DNA of 64,000 bases from Orbus sasakiae (GTDB lineage Bacteria; Pseudomonadota; Gammaproteobacteria; Enterobacterales; Orbaceae), in contig NZ_BAABHY010000005.1 in the NCBI RefSeq assembly GCF_039542345.1, positions 1 to 64,000 of the forward strand. The letters are read 5' to 3'. The first letter of the stretch is position 1. The number at the start of each line of letters is the position of its first letter. Under the pieces are notes generated by a model, which saw only the letters and a list, made by a program, of their open reading frames with translations, had not been told where the DNA came from and ran no database searches. Shown one piece after another: positions 26,110 through 35,391 of the stretch. Position numbers and translations under genes: made by a program.

Positions 26110-27537
26110 ATGAGCAAAAAATTACATATCAAAACTTGGGGCTGCCAAATGAATGAGTATGACTCATCTAAAATGGCAGATCTCCTTGAATCAACCCACG
26201 GTTTAACCCTTACTGATGATGCCGATGAAGCAGATATATTATTACTCAATACCTGTTCAATTCGCGAAAAAGCACAAGAAAAAGTGTTTCACCAATTAGG
26301 TCGCTGGAAAAATCTTAAAAAACACAATCCCGATGTGATTATTGGTGTGGGTGGATGCGTAGCCTCACAAGAAGGCGAACATATTCGTAAACGAGCCCCG
26401 TTTGTTGATATTATTTTTGGACCGCAGACTTTCCACCGTTTGCCAGAAATGATCAACCGCATTCGCAGTAGTGAAAATGCACATATTGTAGATGTCAGTT
26501 TTCCTGAAATTGAAAAATTTGATAGCTTACCAGAGCCTCGAAGCGAAGGACCAACTGCATTCGTATCAATTATGGAAGGTTGTAATAAGTACTGTACATA
26601 CTGTGTAGTGCCATATACACGAGGTGAAGAAGTGAGCCGACCTTGTGATGACGTGATATATGAGATTGCGCAACTTGCCGCACAAGGCGTACGTGAAGTT
26701 AATTTACTTGGTCAAAATGTGAATGCTTACCGAGGTCCCACTTTTGATGATGATATTTGTACTTTTGCTCAACTCTTACGTTTAGTTGCATCGATTGACG
26801 GAATCGATCGTATTCGTTTTACAACCAGCCACCCGATTGAATTCACAGATGATATTATTGAAGTCTATCAAGATACACCTGAATTAGTCAGTTACTTGCA
26901 CTTACCCGTGCAAAGTGGTTCAGATCGTGTATTAAATTTAATGAAACGAACACATACTGCGCTTGAATATAAATCGATCATTCGCAAGTTACGTAAAGTT
27001 CGACCAGACATTCAAATTAGTTCAGATTTCATTGTCGGTTTCCCTGGTGAAACCCAAGAAGACTTTGAGCAAACCATGAAACTGATTGCTGATGTCAATT
27101 TTGACTTAAGTTATAGCTTTGTTTACTCAGCAAGACCAGGTACCCCTGCTGCGGATATGGAAGACAATGTCTCTGAAGAAGAGAAAAAACAACGTCTTTA
27201 TATTTTGCAAGAACGCATTAATCAACAGGCTATGCAATTCAGTCGAAAAATGCTCGGAACAATTCAGCGTGTCTTAGTTGAAGGACCATCGAAAAAAGAT
27301 CTGATGGAACTTACTGGTCGTACTGAAAATAACCGAATCGTTAACTTCGAAGGGTTACCTGATATGATTGGTAACTTTGTTGATGTTGAAATTACCGATG
27401 TTTATCCAAACTCGCTACGTGGTAAAATTGTCCGAACTGAAGATGAAATGGATCTACGAGTCAATGAGTCGCCAAGTGCGATTATTGCCCGAACACAAAA
27501 AGAAGATGCATTAGGTGTAGGGATTTATCGCCCTTAA
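26110..27537 (+). CDS. miaB: tRNA-2-methylthio-N6-dimethylallyladenosine synthase MiaB
   Basis: Radical-SAM methylthiotransferase that modifies i6A37 to ms2i6A37 in tRNAs reading UNN codons. The 475 residues (474 in E. coli) show the N-terminal UPF0004 domain with cysteines in KTWGCQMNEYDSS, NTCSIREKAQEK and GVGGCVASQEG (auxiliary Fe-S cluster), the radical-SAM CNKYCTYC motif, and a C-terminal TRAM domain. The ATG at 26110 gives MSKKLHIKTWG as in E. coli; the in-frame TTG one codon earlier is unneeded. Followed by ybeZ after 29 bases, the standard order. Confidence 0.97.
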   Translation: MSKKLHIKTWGCQMNEYDSSKMADLLESTHGLTLTDDADEADILLLNTCSIREKAQEKVFHQLGRWKNLKKHNPDVIIGVGGCVASQEGEHIRKRAPFVDIIFGPQTFHRLPEMINRIRSSENAHIVDVSFPEIEKFDSLPEPRSEGPTAFVSIMEGCNKYCTYCVVPYTRGEEVSRPCDDVIYEIAQLAAQGVREVNLLGQNVNAYRGPTFDDDICTFAQLLRLVASIDGIDRIRFTTSHPIEFTDDIIEVYQDTPELVSYLHLPVQSGSDRVLNLMKRTHTALEYKSIIRKLRKVRPDIQISSDFIVGFPGETQEDFEQTMKLIADVNFDLSYSFVYSARPGTPAADMEDNVSEEEKKQRLYILQERINQQAMQFSRKMLGTIQRVLVEGPSKKDLMELTGRTENNRIVNFEGLPDMIGNFVDVEITDVYPNSLRGKIVRTEDEMDLRVNESPSAIIARTQKEDALGVGIYRP

Positions 27538-27566
27538 TTTATCAACGCTACTTTAAAGGATGTGAT

Positions 27567-28613
27567 TTGAATATTATTACTCATGAGACAATATTGGAAC
27601 CCGCAGAGAATGAACGTTTAAATAGTCTGTGTGGTCCTTATAATGATAATATTAAACAGCTCGAAAAACGTTTAGGGATTGAAATCAACTACCGTGGTAA
27701 TCAGTTTACTTTGGTTGGGGACGAAATCTGCGTCAAAGCAGCTGATGAAATTCTACAATCCCTTTATAAGCTGACTAAACACAAACAGCAGCTTGTTGAT
27801 ATCGAACCAGAGCAAATCCACTTAGCGATAAAAGAAAGTGGCGCGCTTGAAAAAGTGGCACAACATTTACCAGCACATGCGCTTTATGATGGCGGTAAAT
27901 TAGTCATGATTAAGACGAAACGGGGTGTGATCAAGCCCCGCACCCCAAATCAAGCAAGCTATATTGCCAATGTGATGAATTATGACATCACATTTGGTAT
28001 TGGTCCTGCTGGAACAGGAAAAACCTATTTGGCTGTTGCGGCGGCTGTTGATGCATTAGAAAAACAACATGTTAGACGTATTTTATTAACCCGCCCAGCA
28101 GTAGAAGCTGGTGAAAAGTTAGGTTTTTTACCAGGTGATTTAAGCCAAAAAGTCGACCCTTATTTACGACCGCTTTATGATGCACTATTTGAGATGCTCG
28201 GTTTCGAAAAAGTTGAAAAATTGATTGAAAAAAACATTATCGAAGTCGCACCACTGGCTTATATGCGAGGGCGAACGCTAAACGACGCATTTATTATTTT
28301 AGATGAGAGCCAAAATACCACTATTGAACAGATGAAAATGTTCTTAACACGAATTGGCTTCAATTCTAAAGCCGTGATTACTGGCGATATTACTCAAATT
28401 GACTTACCTCGTCATCAAAAATCGGGCTTACGTCATGCAATTGAAGTATTGAATAACGTTGATGACATTAGTTTTAACTTTTTCTTAAGTGAAGACGTGG
28501 TCAGACATCCCGTGGTCGCACGCATTGTCAATGCCTATGAAAAATGGGAACGCAATGAAGAACAGCAAAGAGCTGAAAAAAAGCGCGCCCATGATAATAC
28601 GAATCAGGAGTAG
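27567..28613 (+). CDS. ybeZ: PhoH-family ATPase YbeZ
   Basis: 348-residue PhoH-like P-loop protein linked to YbeY-dependent rRNA processing in E. coli. Walker A GPAGTGKTYLA is near residue 150, Walker B AFIILDESQNTT near 240, and the long block ending LSQKVDPYLRPLYDALF is almost identical to E. coli. The start is TTG, preceded by AAAGGA, and fits because MNIITHETILEPAENERL aligns with the E. coli N-terminus. ybeY and ybeX, which normally follow, are missing here; the TAG stop is followed in frame by mrdA. Confidence 0.94.
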   Translation: MNIITHETILEPAENERLNSLCGPYNDNIKQLEKRLGIEINYRGNQFTLVGDEICVKAADEILQSLYKLTKHKQQLVDIEPEQIHLAIKESGALEKVAQHLPAHALYDGGKLVMIKTKRGVIKPRTPNQASYIANVMNYDITFGIGPAGTGKTYLAVAAAVDALEKQHVRRILLTRPAVEAGEKLGFLPGDLSQKVDPYLRPLYDALFEMLGFEKVEKLIEKNIIEVAPLAYMRGRTLNDAFIILDESQNTTIEQMKMFLTRIGFNSKAVITGDITQIDLPRHQKSGLRHAIEVLNNVDDISFNFFLSEDVVRHPVVARIVNAYEKWERNEEQQRAEKKRAHDNTNQE

Positions 28614-28622
28614 CGAGCTATA
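28606..28622 (+). promoter_or_regulatory. Ribosome-binding site before an ATA codon at the mrdA start
   Basis: AGGAG (28606-28610) is followed by the ybeZ amber stop (28611-28613) and, 9 bases after the site, by ATA (28620-28622). There is no ATG, GTG or TTG in this frame from the stop codon to 28719. This spacing is why ATA is proposed as the start. Confidence 0.55.
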
Positions 28623-30560
28623 CAACAGCTAAATCGGCGTGATCGCGCAAAGATTCGCGATCATAGCGCAGAGACCAATTTATTTTTACGTAGAGCACTG
28701 GTTGCTTTTGCGGTAATTTTGCTTATGGTCGTTATCTTATTGGTCACGCTTGCTCACCTGCAAATTCTAAGTTTTGGCTACTACAATACCAAATCGAATA
28801 ACAATCGTATTGAAATCATCCCCATTCCCCCTAATCGGGGAATTATCTATGATCGTAATGGTGTACCGTTAGCTATTAATAATACCATTTACCAACTCAA
28901 TATTATCCCAGACAAAATTAGCAACCTAAACCAACAGTTAGATGAGCTTAAGACATTAGTCAATTTGACCGATGAAGAAATTGAAAATTTTCAAAAAGAG
29001 CGCCGCGGTTATAAAGCACATCGCCCTGTGCCATTAAAAGACAACTTGACCGAAAAAGAAATTGCAAAATTTGTAGTTAATCAACACCGTTTTCCATTTG
29101 TCAATATTACTGGAACCCAGCATCGCTACTACCCTTACGGCAAAACATTAACTCATGTACTTGGTTATGTATCAAAAATTAATAACCAAGATAAAGCTCG
29201 GCTTGAGGAAGACGATAAACTCAGTGATTATGTCGGTACACTTAATATTGGTAAAATCGGTATTGAACGGTTTTATGAAGATATGTTACATGGTTCCCCC
29301 GGTTATGAAGAGGTTGAGGTAAATAATCGAGGTAAAATTGTTCGTCAATTAAACCATAACCCCCCTGTTGCTGGCGAAGATATTTATTTAACCATCGATC
29401 TTAACTTACAGCGTTATATTGAAAATTTACTGGGTGACCGACGAGCCGCTGTGGTGGCGATTGACCCTAATACTGGTGAAGTATTAGCGCTGGTTTCAAG
29501 TCCAAGTTATGATCCAAATCTGTTTGTTGGAGGTATTTCCTCTGCAAAATATAATGCACTACTAGAAGACCCGAACAAGCCCCTTTATAACCGCGCAACC
29601 CTCGGTACTTACCCGCCCGCATCAACGGTAAAACCGTTTATTGCGGTATCCGCACTAAGTGAAGGTGTCATCACCCCTAAAACCATTGTGTCAGATCCCG
29701 GTTATTGGCAATTACCGGGTACCGAAAAACGGTATCGAGACTGGCTACGTTGGGGACACGGTAAAGTCGACGTGGTAAAATCGATTGAAGAATCGGTTGA
29801 TACATATTATTACCAAGTAGCTTATGATTTAGGCATCGATCGGTTACATTATTGGATGCTCAAATTTGGATATGGTCAACGCACCGGAATTGATATCTCT
29901 AAAAGTGAAGAGAGTGTAGCTATTTTGCCAAATCGAGAGTGGAAAATGTCTCGGCACAAACAGCCTTGGTTACCTGGTGATACCATTCCTGTCGGAATCG
30001 GGCAAGGCTATTGGACAACGACCCCACTGCAAATGGCTAAAGCCCTTACTATCATGATTAATAATGGTAAAACCTACACACCACATTTGTTAAAACAAAA
30101 ACGCAGTACAATGTTAGATAATGAGTTACCACAACCGATGTCAAAACCCATGGTAGAAGACACCAGTTTAACACAACTGGTTGATCCTAAATATTGGCAA
30201 ATCGCTAAAGAAGGCATGTATAAAGTGATGTTTGGTTCACGAGGTACCGCTCGTAAGGTTTACGCTGATGCCACTTATAAGGCCGCAGGTAAATCAGGCA
30301 CGGCACAAGTTTATGGTTTAAAAGCAGATGATGTTTATAACGCTAATAATATTCCTGAACATTTACGCGATCATGCGTTATTTATCGCTTATGCGCCTTA
30401 TGACAAGCCGACTATTGCTTTAGCTATCGTTTTAGAAAATGGTGGTGGTGGTAGTACCAATGGTGGGGCGATTGCTAAACGAATTCTAGACTACTATTTA
30501 CTCGGTGATGAATCGACTAAAATATCTGAGGCAATATTAAATATGAGGCAGGGAGATTAA
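28620..30560 (+). CDS. mrdA: Penicillin-binding protein 2 with a non-canonical start
   Basis: Elongasome transpeptidase anchored in the inner membrane that cross-links peptidoglycan with RodA. Motifs: PASTVKPF (acyl Ser in STVK), SVDTYYYQ (SxD) and KSGTAQVYG. The first ATG, GTG or TTG in frame is the TTG at 28719, but this would remove the conserved cytoplasmic N-terminus and half the TM helix. Upstream in-frame codons read QQLNRRDRAKIRDHSAETN then LFLRRALVAF, matching E. coli RDYTAESALFVRRALVAF. The only codon with a good site (AGGAG, 28606-28610) is ATA at 28620, giving 646 residues (633 in E. coli). The start is therefore provisional. Confidence 0.88.
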   Translation: MQQLNRRDRAKIRDHSAETNLFLRRALVAFAVILLMVVILLVTLAHLQILSFGYYNTKSNNNRIEIIPIPPNRGIIYDRNGVPLAINNTIYQLNIIPDKISNLNQQLDELKTLVNLTDEEIENFQKERRGYKAHRPVPLKDNLTEKEIAKFVVNQHRFPFVNITGTQHRYYPYGKTLTHVLGYVSKINNQDKARLEEDDKLSDYVGTLNIGKIGIERFYEDMLHGSPGYEEVEVNNRGKIVRQLNHNPPVAGEDIYLTIDLNLQRYIENLLGDRRAAVVAIDPNTGEVLALVSSPSYDPNLFVGGISSAKYNALLEDPNKPLYNRATLGTYPPASTVKPFIAVSALSEGVITPKTIVSDPGYWQLPGTEKRYRDWLRWGHGKVDVVKSIEESVDTYYYQVAYDLGIDRLHYWMLKFGYGQRTGIDISKSEESVAILPNREWKMSRHKQPWLPGDTIPVGIGQGYWTTTPLQMAKALTIMINNGKTYTPHLLKQKRSTMLDNELPQPMSKPMVEDTSLTQLVDPKYWQIAKEGMYKVMFGSRGTARKVYADATYKAAGKSGTAQVYGLKADDVYNANNIPEHLRDHALFIAYAPYDKPTIALAIVLENGGGGSTNGGAIAKRILDYYLLGDESTKISEAILNMRQGD

Positions 30561-31669
30561 TGATCCATAGCAAAAAAATCCCTATCTGGACACGATTACA
30601 TATCGATCCATTATTTTTATTTTTTATTTTATTATTACTCGCTTACAGCGTATATATTATGTGGAGTGCAAGTGGGCAAGATCTTGCCATGACCGAACGT
30701 AAAGTTACCCAAATAATACTCGGTATTATCGTCATGCTAGTCTTTGCACAATTTTCACCACGTTTTTACGAAAAATGGGCACCTTATCTCTATATTGCCT
30801 GTATAATTGTGTTGGTTATCGTTGATGTATTTGGTTATACCAGTAAAGGCGCTCAGCGTTGGTTAAATCTTGGGTTTATTCGATTCCAACCCTCTGAAAT
30901 TGCCAAGATAGCCGTACCACTTATGGTCGCGAAATTCATCAACCGAGAAGGTTGCCCTCCACCACTAAAAACGACAGTACAGACATTAGCTATTATTGCT
31001 GTGCCAACATTATTAGTCGCAATGCAACCCGATCTGGGCACAGCAATATTGATTGCCATGTCGGGGATCTTTATTATTTTTCTGGCGGGCATTAGTTGGA
31101 AATTTATTGCAGCATCAATTGCGGCAATCGGTGCCTTTATCCCAATCATGTGGTACTTTTTGATGCATGACTATCAACGCGAGCGGGTTTTAACATTATT
31201 CAACCCTGAGCGAGATCCGTTGGGTAAAGGTTACCATATTTTACAATCAAAAACGGCGATTGGTTCAGGTGGACTGTGGGGAAAAGGTTGGCTAGAAGGA
31301 ACCCAATCACAACTGGAATTCATTCCAGAGCGCCATACCGATTTTATTTTTTCAGTCATCGCTGAAGAATTTGGGTTTATTGGTGCAATTGTCCTACTGG
31401 TTTTATTTTTATGCCTGATCAGTCGTGGATTGATTATTGCTTCACAAGCACAGACCACATTTGGCCGAATTTTAGCTGGTGGATTGATTCTGGTGTTATT
31501 TATCTATGTCTTTATCAATATTGGCATGGTCAGTGGAATCTTACCTGTGGTTGGAGTACCATTACCATTAATTAGTTATGGCGGTTCATCATTAGTTGTT
31601 TTAATGGCAGGTTTTGGCATTATTATGTCAATTCATACTCATCGTAATATGTTATCGAAGAACATATGA
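30560..31669 (+). CDS. mrdB: Peptidoglycan glycosyltransferase RodA (MrdB)
   Basis: SEDS-family lipid II polymerase of the rod system, 369 residues (370 in E. coli), about ten TM helices. Conserved motifs are GAQRWLNLGFIRFQPSEIAK, MQPDLGTAILI, the extracellular loop with ERHTDFIFSVIAEEFG (catalytic Asp), and PLPLISYGGSS. The ATG overlaps the mrdA TAA stop by one base, so it is coupled to PBP2, its working partner. Confidence 0.96.
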   Translation: MIHSKKIPIWTRLHIDPLFLFFILLLLAYSVYIMWSASGQDLAMTERKVTQIILGIIVMLVFAQFSPRFYEKWAPYLYIACIIVLVIVDVFGYTSKGAQRWLNLGFIRFQPSEIAKIAVPLMVAKFINREGCPPPLKTTVQTLAIIAVPTLLVAMQPDLGTAILIAMSGIFIIFLAGISWKFIAASIAAIGAFIPIMWYFLMHDYQRERVLTLFNPERDPLGKGYHILQSKTAIGSGGLWGKGWLEGTQSQLEFIPERHTDFIFSVIAEEFGFIGAIVLLVLFLCLISRGLIIASQAQTTFGRILAGGLILVLFIYVFINIGMVSGILPVVGVPLPLISYGGSSLVVLMAGFGIIMSIHTHRNMLSKNI

Positions 31670-31700
31670 TTTTTTATCTCTAAATAGTCGGGTTTGTATA

Positions 31701-32891
31701 ATGAAAAAACAGTTATCACTCAAATTAAAATATTCGCTAGCGTTGCTCGCTTTATCAATAAGTACTGCCCATGCAGATATTAATTTCCCTATACCAGATG
31801 CACCAAAGATTGATGCTGAAGCTTATGTACTCATTGATGCAAATTCAGGTGAAATCTTAGCGCAATATAATGCAGAGACAAAACGTGACCCGGCGAGTTT
31901 AACAAAAATGATGACCAGCTATGTAGTTGGTGAAGCGATTAAATCAAAACGGATTGCTGAAAATGATATTGTCACCATTAGTAAAGATGCATGGGCGACT
32001 GGTAACCCCGTATTAAAAGGCTCATCAGTGATGTTCTTAAAACCGGGTGATAAAGTTTCTGTTGCCGATTTAAATCGAGGTATCATTATTCAATCGGGCA
32101 ACGATGCTTGTATTGCAATGGCTGAACATGTTGCAGGTAGCCAAGATTCATTTGTTAACCTGATGAACAACTATAGTGCACAATTAGGTTTAACCAATAC
32201 TCACTTTCAAACCGTACATGGTCTTGATGCACCAGGTCAATATACCACGGCAAAAGACATGGCTTTTCTAGGTCGCGCATTAATCAAAAATTTGCCGGAA
32301 GAATACGCTATTTATAAACAAAAAGAGTTTACATTTAATAATATTAAACAAACCAATCGTAATGGTCTTTTGTGGGATACATCATTAGCTGTCGATGGGA
32401 TTAAAACGGGTCATACCAATGCAGCGGGTTACAACTTAGTGGCATCTGCCGTTGAAGGTAACACTCGTTTAATTTCATCAGTACTAGGTGGGCGTACCTT
32501 TAAAGGCCGTGAAGAAGAGAGTAAAAAATTGCTAACGTGGGGCTTTAGATTCTTTGAAACAGCGACCCCATTAAAAGCCAATAATCCGCTGATTACTGAA
32601 ACCATTTGGTATGGTGAAAATAATTCAGTCAAACTTGGTTCACTCGAAGATATCCATATTACGGTGCCACGAGGACAAGCGGCGAATCTCACCGTTACAC
32701 AGCAACTTAACGGCCAGTACCTCAGTGCCCCAATTGCACAAGGGGTAGAAGTTGGTAAAATCCAATTTATGCTTGATGGTAATGTGATTGCTGAAAGACC
32801 GCTAGTAACACTCGAGGCTGTTGATGAAACAGGATTCTTTGGTAGCATTTGGGATTATATTAAACTTAAATTTCATCAATGGTTTAACTAA
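31701..32891 (+). CDS. dacA: D-alanyl-D-alanine carboxypeptidase (PBP5/6 family)
   Basis: Periplasmic low-molecular-mass PBP that trims the terminal D-Ala of stem peptides. The 396-residue precursor has a signal peptide cut after STAHA, active-site SLTKMM (SxxK), QSGNDAC (SxN) and IKTGHTN (KTG), a PBP5 C-terminal beta domain, and a terminal amphipathic segment (FGSIWDYIKLKFHQWF) that anchors it to the membrane. ATG at 31701 starts the signal peptide; upstream in-frame codons belong to rodA. The usual rlpA gene between rodA and dacA is absent. Confidence 0.95.
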   Translation: MKKQLSLKLKYSLALLALSISTAHADINFPIPDAPKIDAEAYVLIDANSGEILAQYNAETKRDPASLTKMMTSYVVGEAIKSKRIAENDIVTISKDAWATGNPVLKGSSVMFLKPGDKVSVADLNRGIIIQSGNDACIAMAEHVAGSQDSFVNLMNNYSAQLGLTNTHFQTVHGLDAPGQYTTAKDMAFLGRALIKNLPEEYAIYKQKEFTFNNIKQTNRNGLLWDTSLAVDGIKTGHTNAAGYNLVASAVEGNTRLISSVLGGRTFKGREEESKKLLTWGFRFFETATPLKANNPLITETIWYGENNSVKLGSLEDIHITVPRGQAANLTVTQQLNGQYLSAPIAQGVEVGKIQFMLDGNVIAERPLVTLEAVDETGFFGSIWDYIKLKFHQWFN

Positions 32892-32911
32892 ATCTATGTT
32901 ATAGTGAACTC

Positions 32912-32940
32912 AATAAGGTGGATAAATTCCACCTTATTTG
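32912..32940 (+). terminator. Hairpin terminator after dacA
   Basis: A 10-bp stem AATAAGGTGG / CCACCTTATT with a 7-base loop is followed by TTTG-like sequence. It lies between dacA and ybeD, so ybeD likely has its own promoter or is read through. Confidence 0.75.
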
Positions 32941-33020
32941 CCTCTCTCTTGATAAAATAAAATTTGTCACCATATAAAGAGATAAGTTAAATATAACGTG
33001 TCAAAATTAAAGAGAATATT

Positions 33021-33287
33021 ATGCAACCAACTAAATTAAACGAATTACTCGATTTTCCTTGTTCGTTCACTTACAAAGTGATGGGGGAAGCTAAGCCGGA
33101 ATTAGTTGATAAAGTCATTACGGTTATTCAGCGTCACGCCCCTGGTGACTATACACCGTCGATCAAACCAAGTAGCAAGGGTAACTATCATTCAGTATCG
33201 GTGACAATTAACGCAACACATATTGAACAAGTCGAGAGTCTTTATAAAGAATTAGGCGATATTGACATTGTCAGAATGGTGCTATAG
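33021..33287 (+). CDS. ybeD: UPF0250 protein YbeD
   Basis: Small cytosolic protein with a ferredoxin-like, ACT-like fold, 88 residues against 87 in E. coli. LNELLDFPCSFTYKVMGEA and SVSVTINATHIEQVESLYKEL mark the family. Function is not established. In E. coli it lies between dacA and lipB; here lipB does not follow. Confidence 0.93.
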   Translation: MQPTKLNELLDFPCSFTYKVMGEAKPELVDKVITVIQRHAPGDYTPSIKPSSKGNYHSVSVTINATHIEQVESLYKELGDIDIVRMVL

Positions 33288-33300
33288 CAATTCACCCTAT

Positions 33301-33330
33301 AAAAAAGAGAACGTTATGTTCTCTTTTTTT
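33301..33330. terminator. Bidirectional terminator after ybeD
   Basis: AAAAAAGAGAAC and GTTCTCTTTTTT form a stem with a 5-base loop and T runs on both strands. Confidence 0.9.
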
Positions 33331-33366
33331 TCGTTAAAATATTATCATACGCGATGATTATCGTGT

Positions 33367-33391
33367 AAAAAAAGCGGCATTACGCCGCTTT
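33367..33391 (-). terminator. Rho-independent terminator of asnB
   Basis: On the minus strand AAAGCGGC / GCCGCTTT with a 5-base loop runs into a T tract, 20 bases after the asnB stop. Confidence 0.9.
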
Positions 33392-33410
33392 ACACTATAT
33401 GAGTTTGAGC

Positions 33411-35084
33411 CTATTTTTTATAAGCATCATTGTGCACGCCAACCGCTGCACGGCCTGATGGATCATTTAGGTTTTTAAATGACTCATCCCATTCAATCGC
33501 TTTTGCTGTTGAACATGCCACAGAAGGACCACCTGGTACCGTTTCTGCCGCACTGGCTAATGGGAATAACTCATCAAAGATTTCACGATACATGTAAGCT
33601 TCTTTTGAAGCAGGCGTATTATATGGGAAACGGAACTTCGCGTTTTCTAATTGCTGATCCGTAACTTTCTTCTCTGCAACCTCTTTTAATGTATCAATCC
33701 AACTGTAGCCAACACCATCAGAGAATTGCTCTTTTTGTCGCCACACAACCGAAGCAGGTAAATACGATTCAAAAGCTTCACGTACAATTTGTTTTTCAAT
33801 TTTGCCGTTACTACCACACATTTTATCTTTTGGATTAATGCGCATTGCGTAATCCAGGAATTTTTTGTCAAGGAAAGGCACCCTTGCTTCCACACCCCAA
33901 GCCGCCATCGCTTTATTGGCTCGCGCACAATCATACATATGTAATGCAGCTAATTTACGCACGGTCTCTTCATGAAACTCTTTCGCATTTGGCGCCTTAT
34001 GGAAGTACAAGTAACCACCAAACACTTCGTCAGCACCTTCACCAGAAAGCACCATTTTAATGCCCATTGCTTTAATCTTACGCGCCATCAAATACATTGG
34101 TGTTGATGCGCGAATTGTCGTGACATCATATGTTTCAATCGCATAAATGACGTTACGAATGGCATCAATCCCTTCTTGAATCGTAAAGTTGATTTCATGA
34201 TGCACCGTTCCTAAATGGTTTGCCACTTCTTGCGCGGCTTTAAGATCGGGAGCACCTTGTAAACCTACTGCAAATGAGTGTAACTGTGGCCACCAAGCTT
34301 CTGTTTTTTCATGATCTTCAACACGACGTGATGCATATTTTTTAGTAATTGCTGAAATAACCGATGAATCTAAACCACCAGAAAGTAAAACTCCATAAGG
34401 CACATCAGACATTAAATGGCTTTTCACTGACTCTTCAAGTGCAGTACGCAATTCATTAATATCAGTTTTATTGTCTTTTACATTATCGTATTCCATCCAA
34501 TCACGTTGATAGTAAGTTTTAATCTCACCATCAGTGCTTGATAGATAGCTGCCCGGTGGAAACGGCGCTAATGTCTTACAAACAGGTGCTAATGATTTCA
34601 TTTCTGAAGCAACGTAGAAGTTACCATTTTCATCATGACCAGTGTAAAGAGGAATAATACCAATATGATCACGACCAATAAAATAGCTATTTTTTTCAAT
34701 ATCATATAGGACAAAGGCAAACATACCTTGTAATTCGTCAAGACAATCAACACCTTTTTCTTGATAAAGTGCTAAAATAACTTCACAGTCAGAACCTGTT
34801 TGAAACTCATAACGGTCTTTGTATTTATCACGGATAGCTTGATGATTGTATATTTCGCCATTTACAGCTAAAACCAAGGTTTTATTTTTATTATATAATG
34901 GTTGTGCACCTGTATTGACATCAACAATCGACAAACGTTCATGAGCAAGGATGGCTTTGTCAGAGGCAAAAATACCAGACCAGTCAGGGCCACGATGACG
35001 CATTAAACAAGATAGTTCTAATGCTTTGGCTCGTAGCGCTTCTGGATCTGATTTAATATCAAGAATACCTAGAATCGAACACAT
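33411..35084 (-). CDS. asnB: Asparagine synthetase B (glutamine-hydrolysing)
   Basis: Makes asparagine from aspartate, glutamine and ATP in the cytosol. 557 residues (554 in E. coli). The N-terminal glutaminase domain starts MCSILGI with the nucleophilic Cys2, RHRGPDWSG and NGEIYNHQ; the synthetase domain has the PP-loop LSGGLDSSVI near residue 235 and SGEGADEVFGGY. Monocistronic, with a perfect CRP-type palindrome about 175 bases upstream. Confidence 0.96.
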   Translation of the reverse strand: MCSILGILDIKSDPEALRAKALELSCLMRHRGPDWSGIFASDKAILAHERLSIVDVNTGAQPLYNKNKTLVLAVNGEIYNHQAIRDKYKDRYEFQTGSDCEVILALYQEKGVDCLDELQGMFAFVLYDIEKNSYFIGRDHIGIIPLYTGHDENGNFYVASEMKSLAPVCKTLAPFPPGSYLSSTDGEIKTYYQRDWMEYDNVKDNKTDINELRTALEESVKSHLMSDVPYGVLLSGGLDSSVISAITKKYASRRVEDHEKTEAWWPQLHSFAVGLQGAPDLKAAQEVANHLGTVHHEINFTIQEGIDAIRNVIYAIETYDVTTIRASTPMYLMARKIKAMGIKMVLSGEGADEVFGGYLYFHKAPNAKEFHEETVRKLAALHMYDCARANKAMAAWGVEARVPFLDKKFLDYAMRINPKDKMCGSNGKIEKQIVREAFESYLPASVVWRQKEQFSDGVGYSWIDTLKEVAEKKVTDQQLENAKFRFPYNTPASKEAYMYREIFDELFPLASAAETVPGGPSVACSTAKAIEWDESFKNLNDPSGRAAVGVHNDAYKK

Positions 35085-35391
35085 TGAGTTTCTCCAATAA
35101 ATATCGCTTCAGCGATAGATGTATATCTAAAAATAAACAATAAGTATGCAAACAATATACCAGAAATCGTGTATCTAACTAAAAAAAAGCGATTTCACAA
35201 TACTCACCCATTTCTTAATTAAAAATGCTTTAACTGGTACTATTTTCTATAACATATGTGATATTGATCACAAAAACAAGTGCTAATCATCAATTGAAAT
35301 GATTTATTAACGGATTAATGACTAATACCGCATATCCATCGGTTAACGCACTACATTGATGCGCAATGCACATAAATAAGCCGTTATTGCG
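35085..35391. other. asnB upstream region
   Basis: About 307 AT-rich bases between gltX (3' end) and asnB (5' end), both on the minus strand. It contains the CRP-type site and probably the asnB promoter. I see no ORF. Confidence 0.55.
35257..35272 (-). promoter_or_regulatory. Perfect CRP-type palindrome upstream of asnB
   Basis: TGTGATATTGATCACA fits TGTGA-N6-TCACA at all ten positions, the only perfect match I noticed. It also resembles an FNR site (TTGAT half-site), so either regulator is possible. Confidence 0.7.

Noticed and set aside
32429..32848. 139-codon ORF antisense to dacA
   Set aside because: Long, but opposite to conserved PBP5 codons, with no signal or family features.
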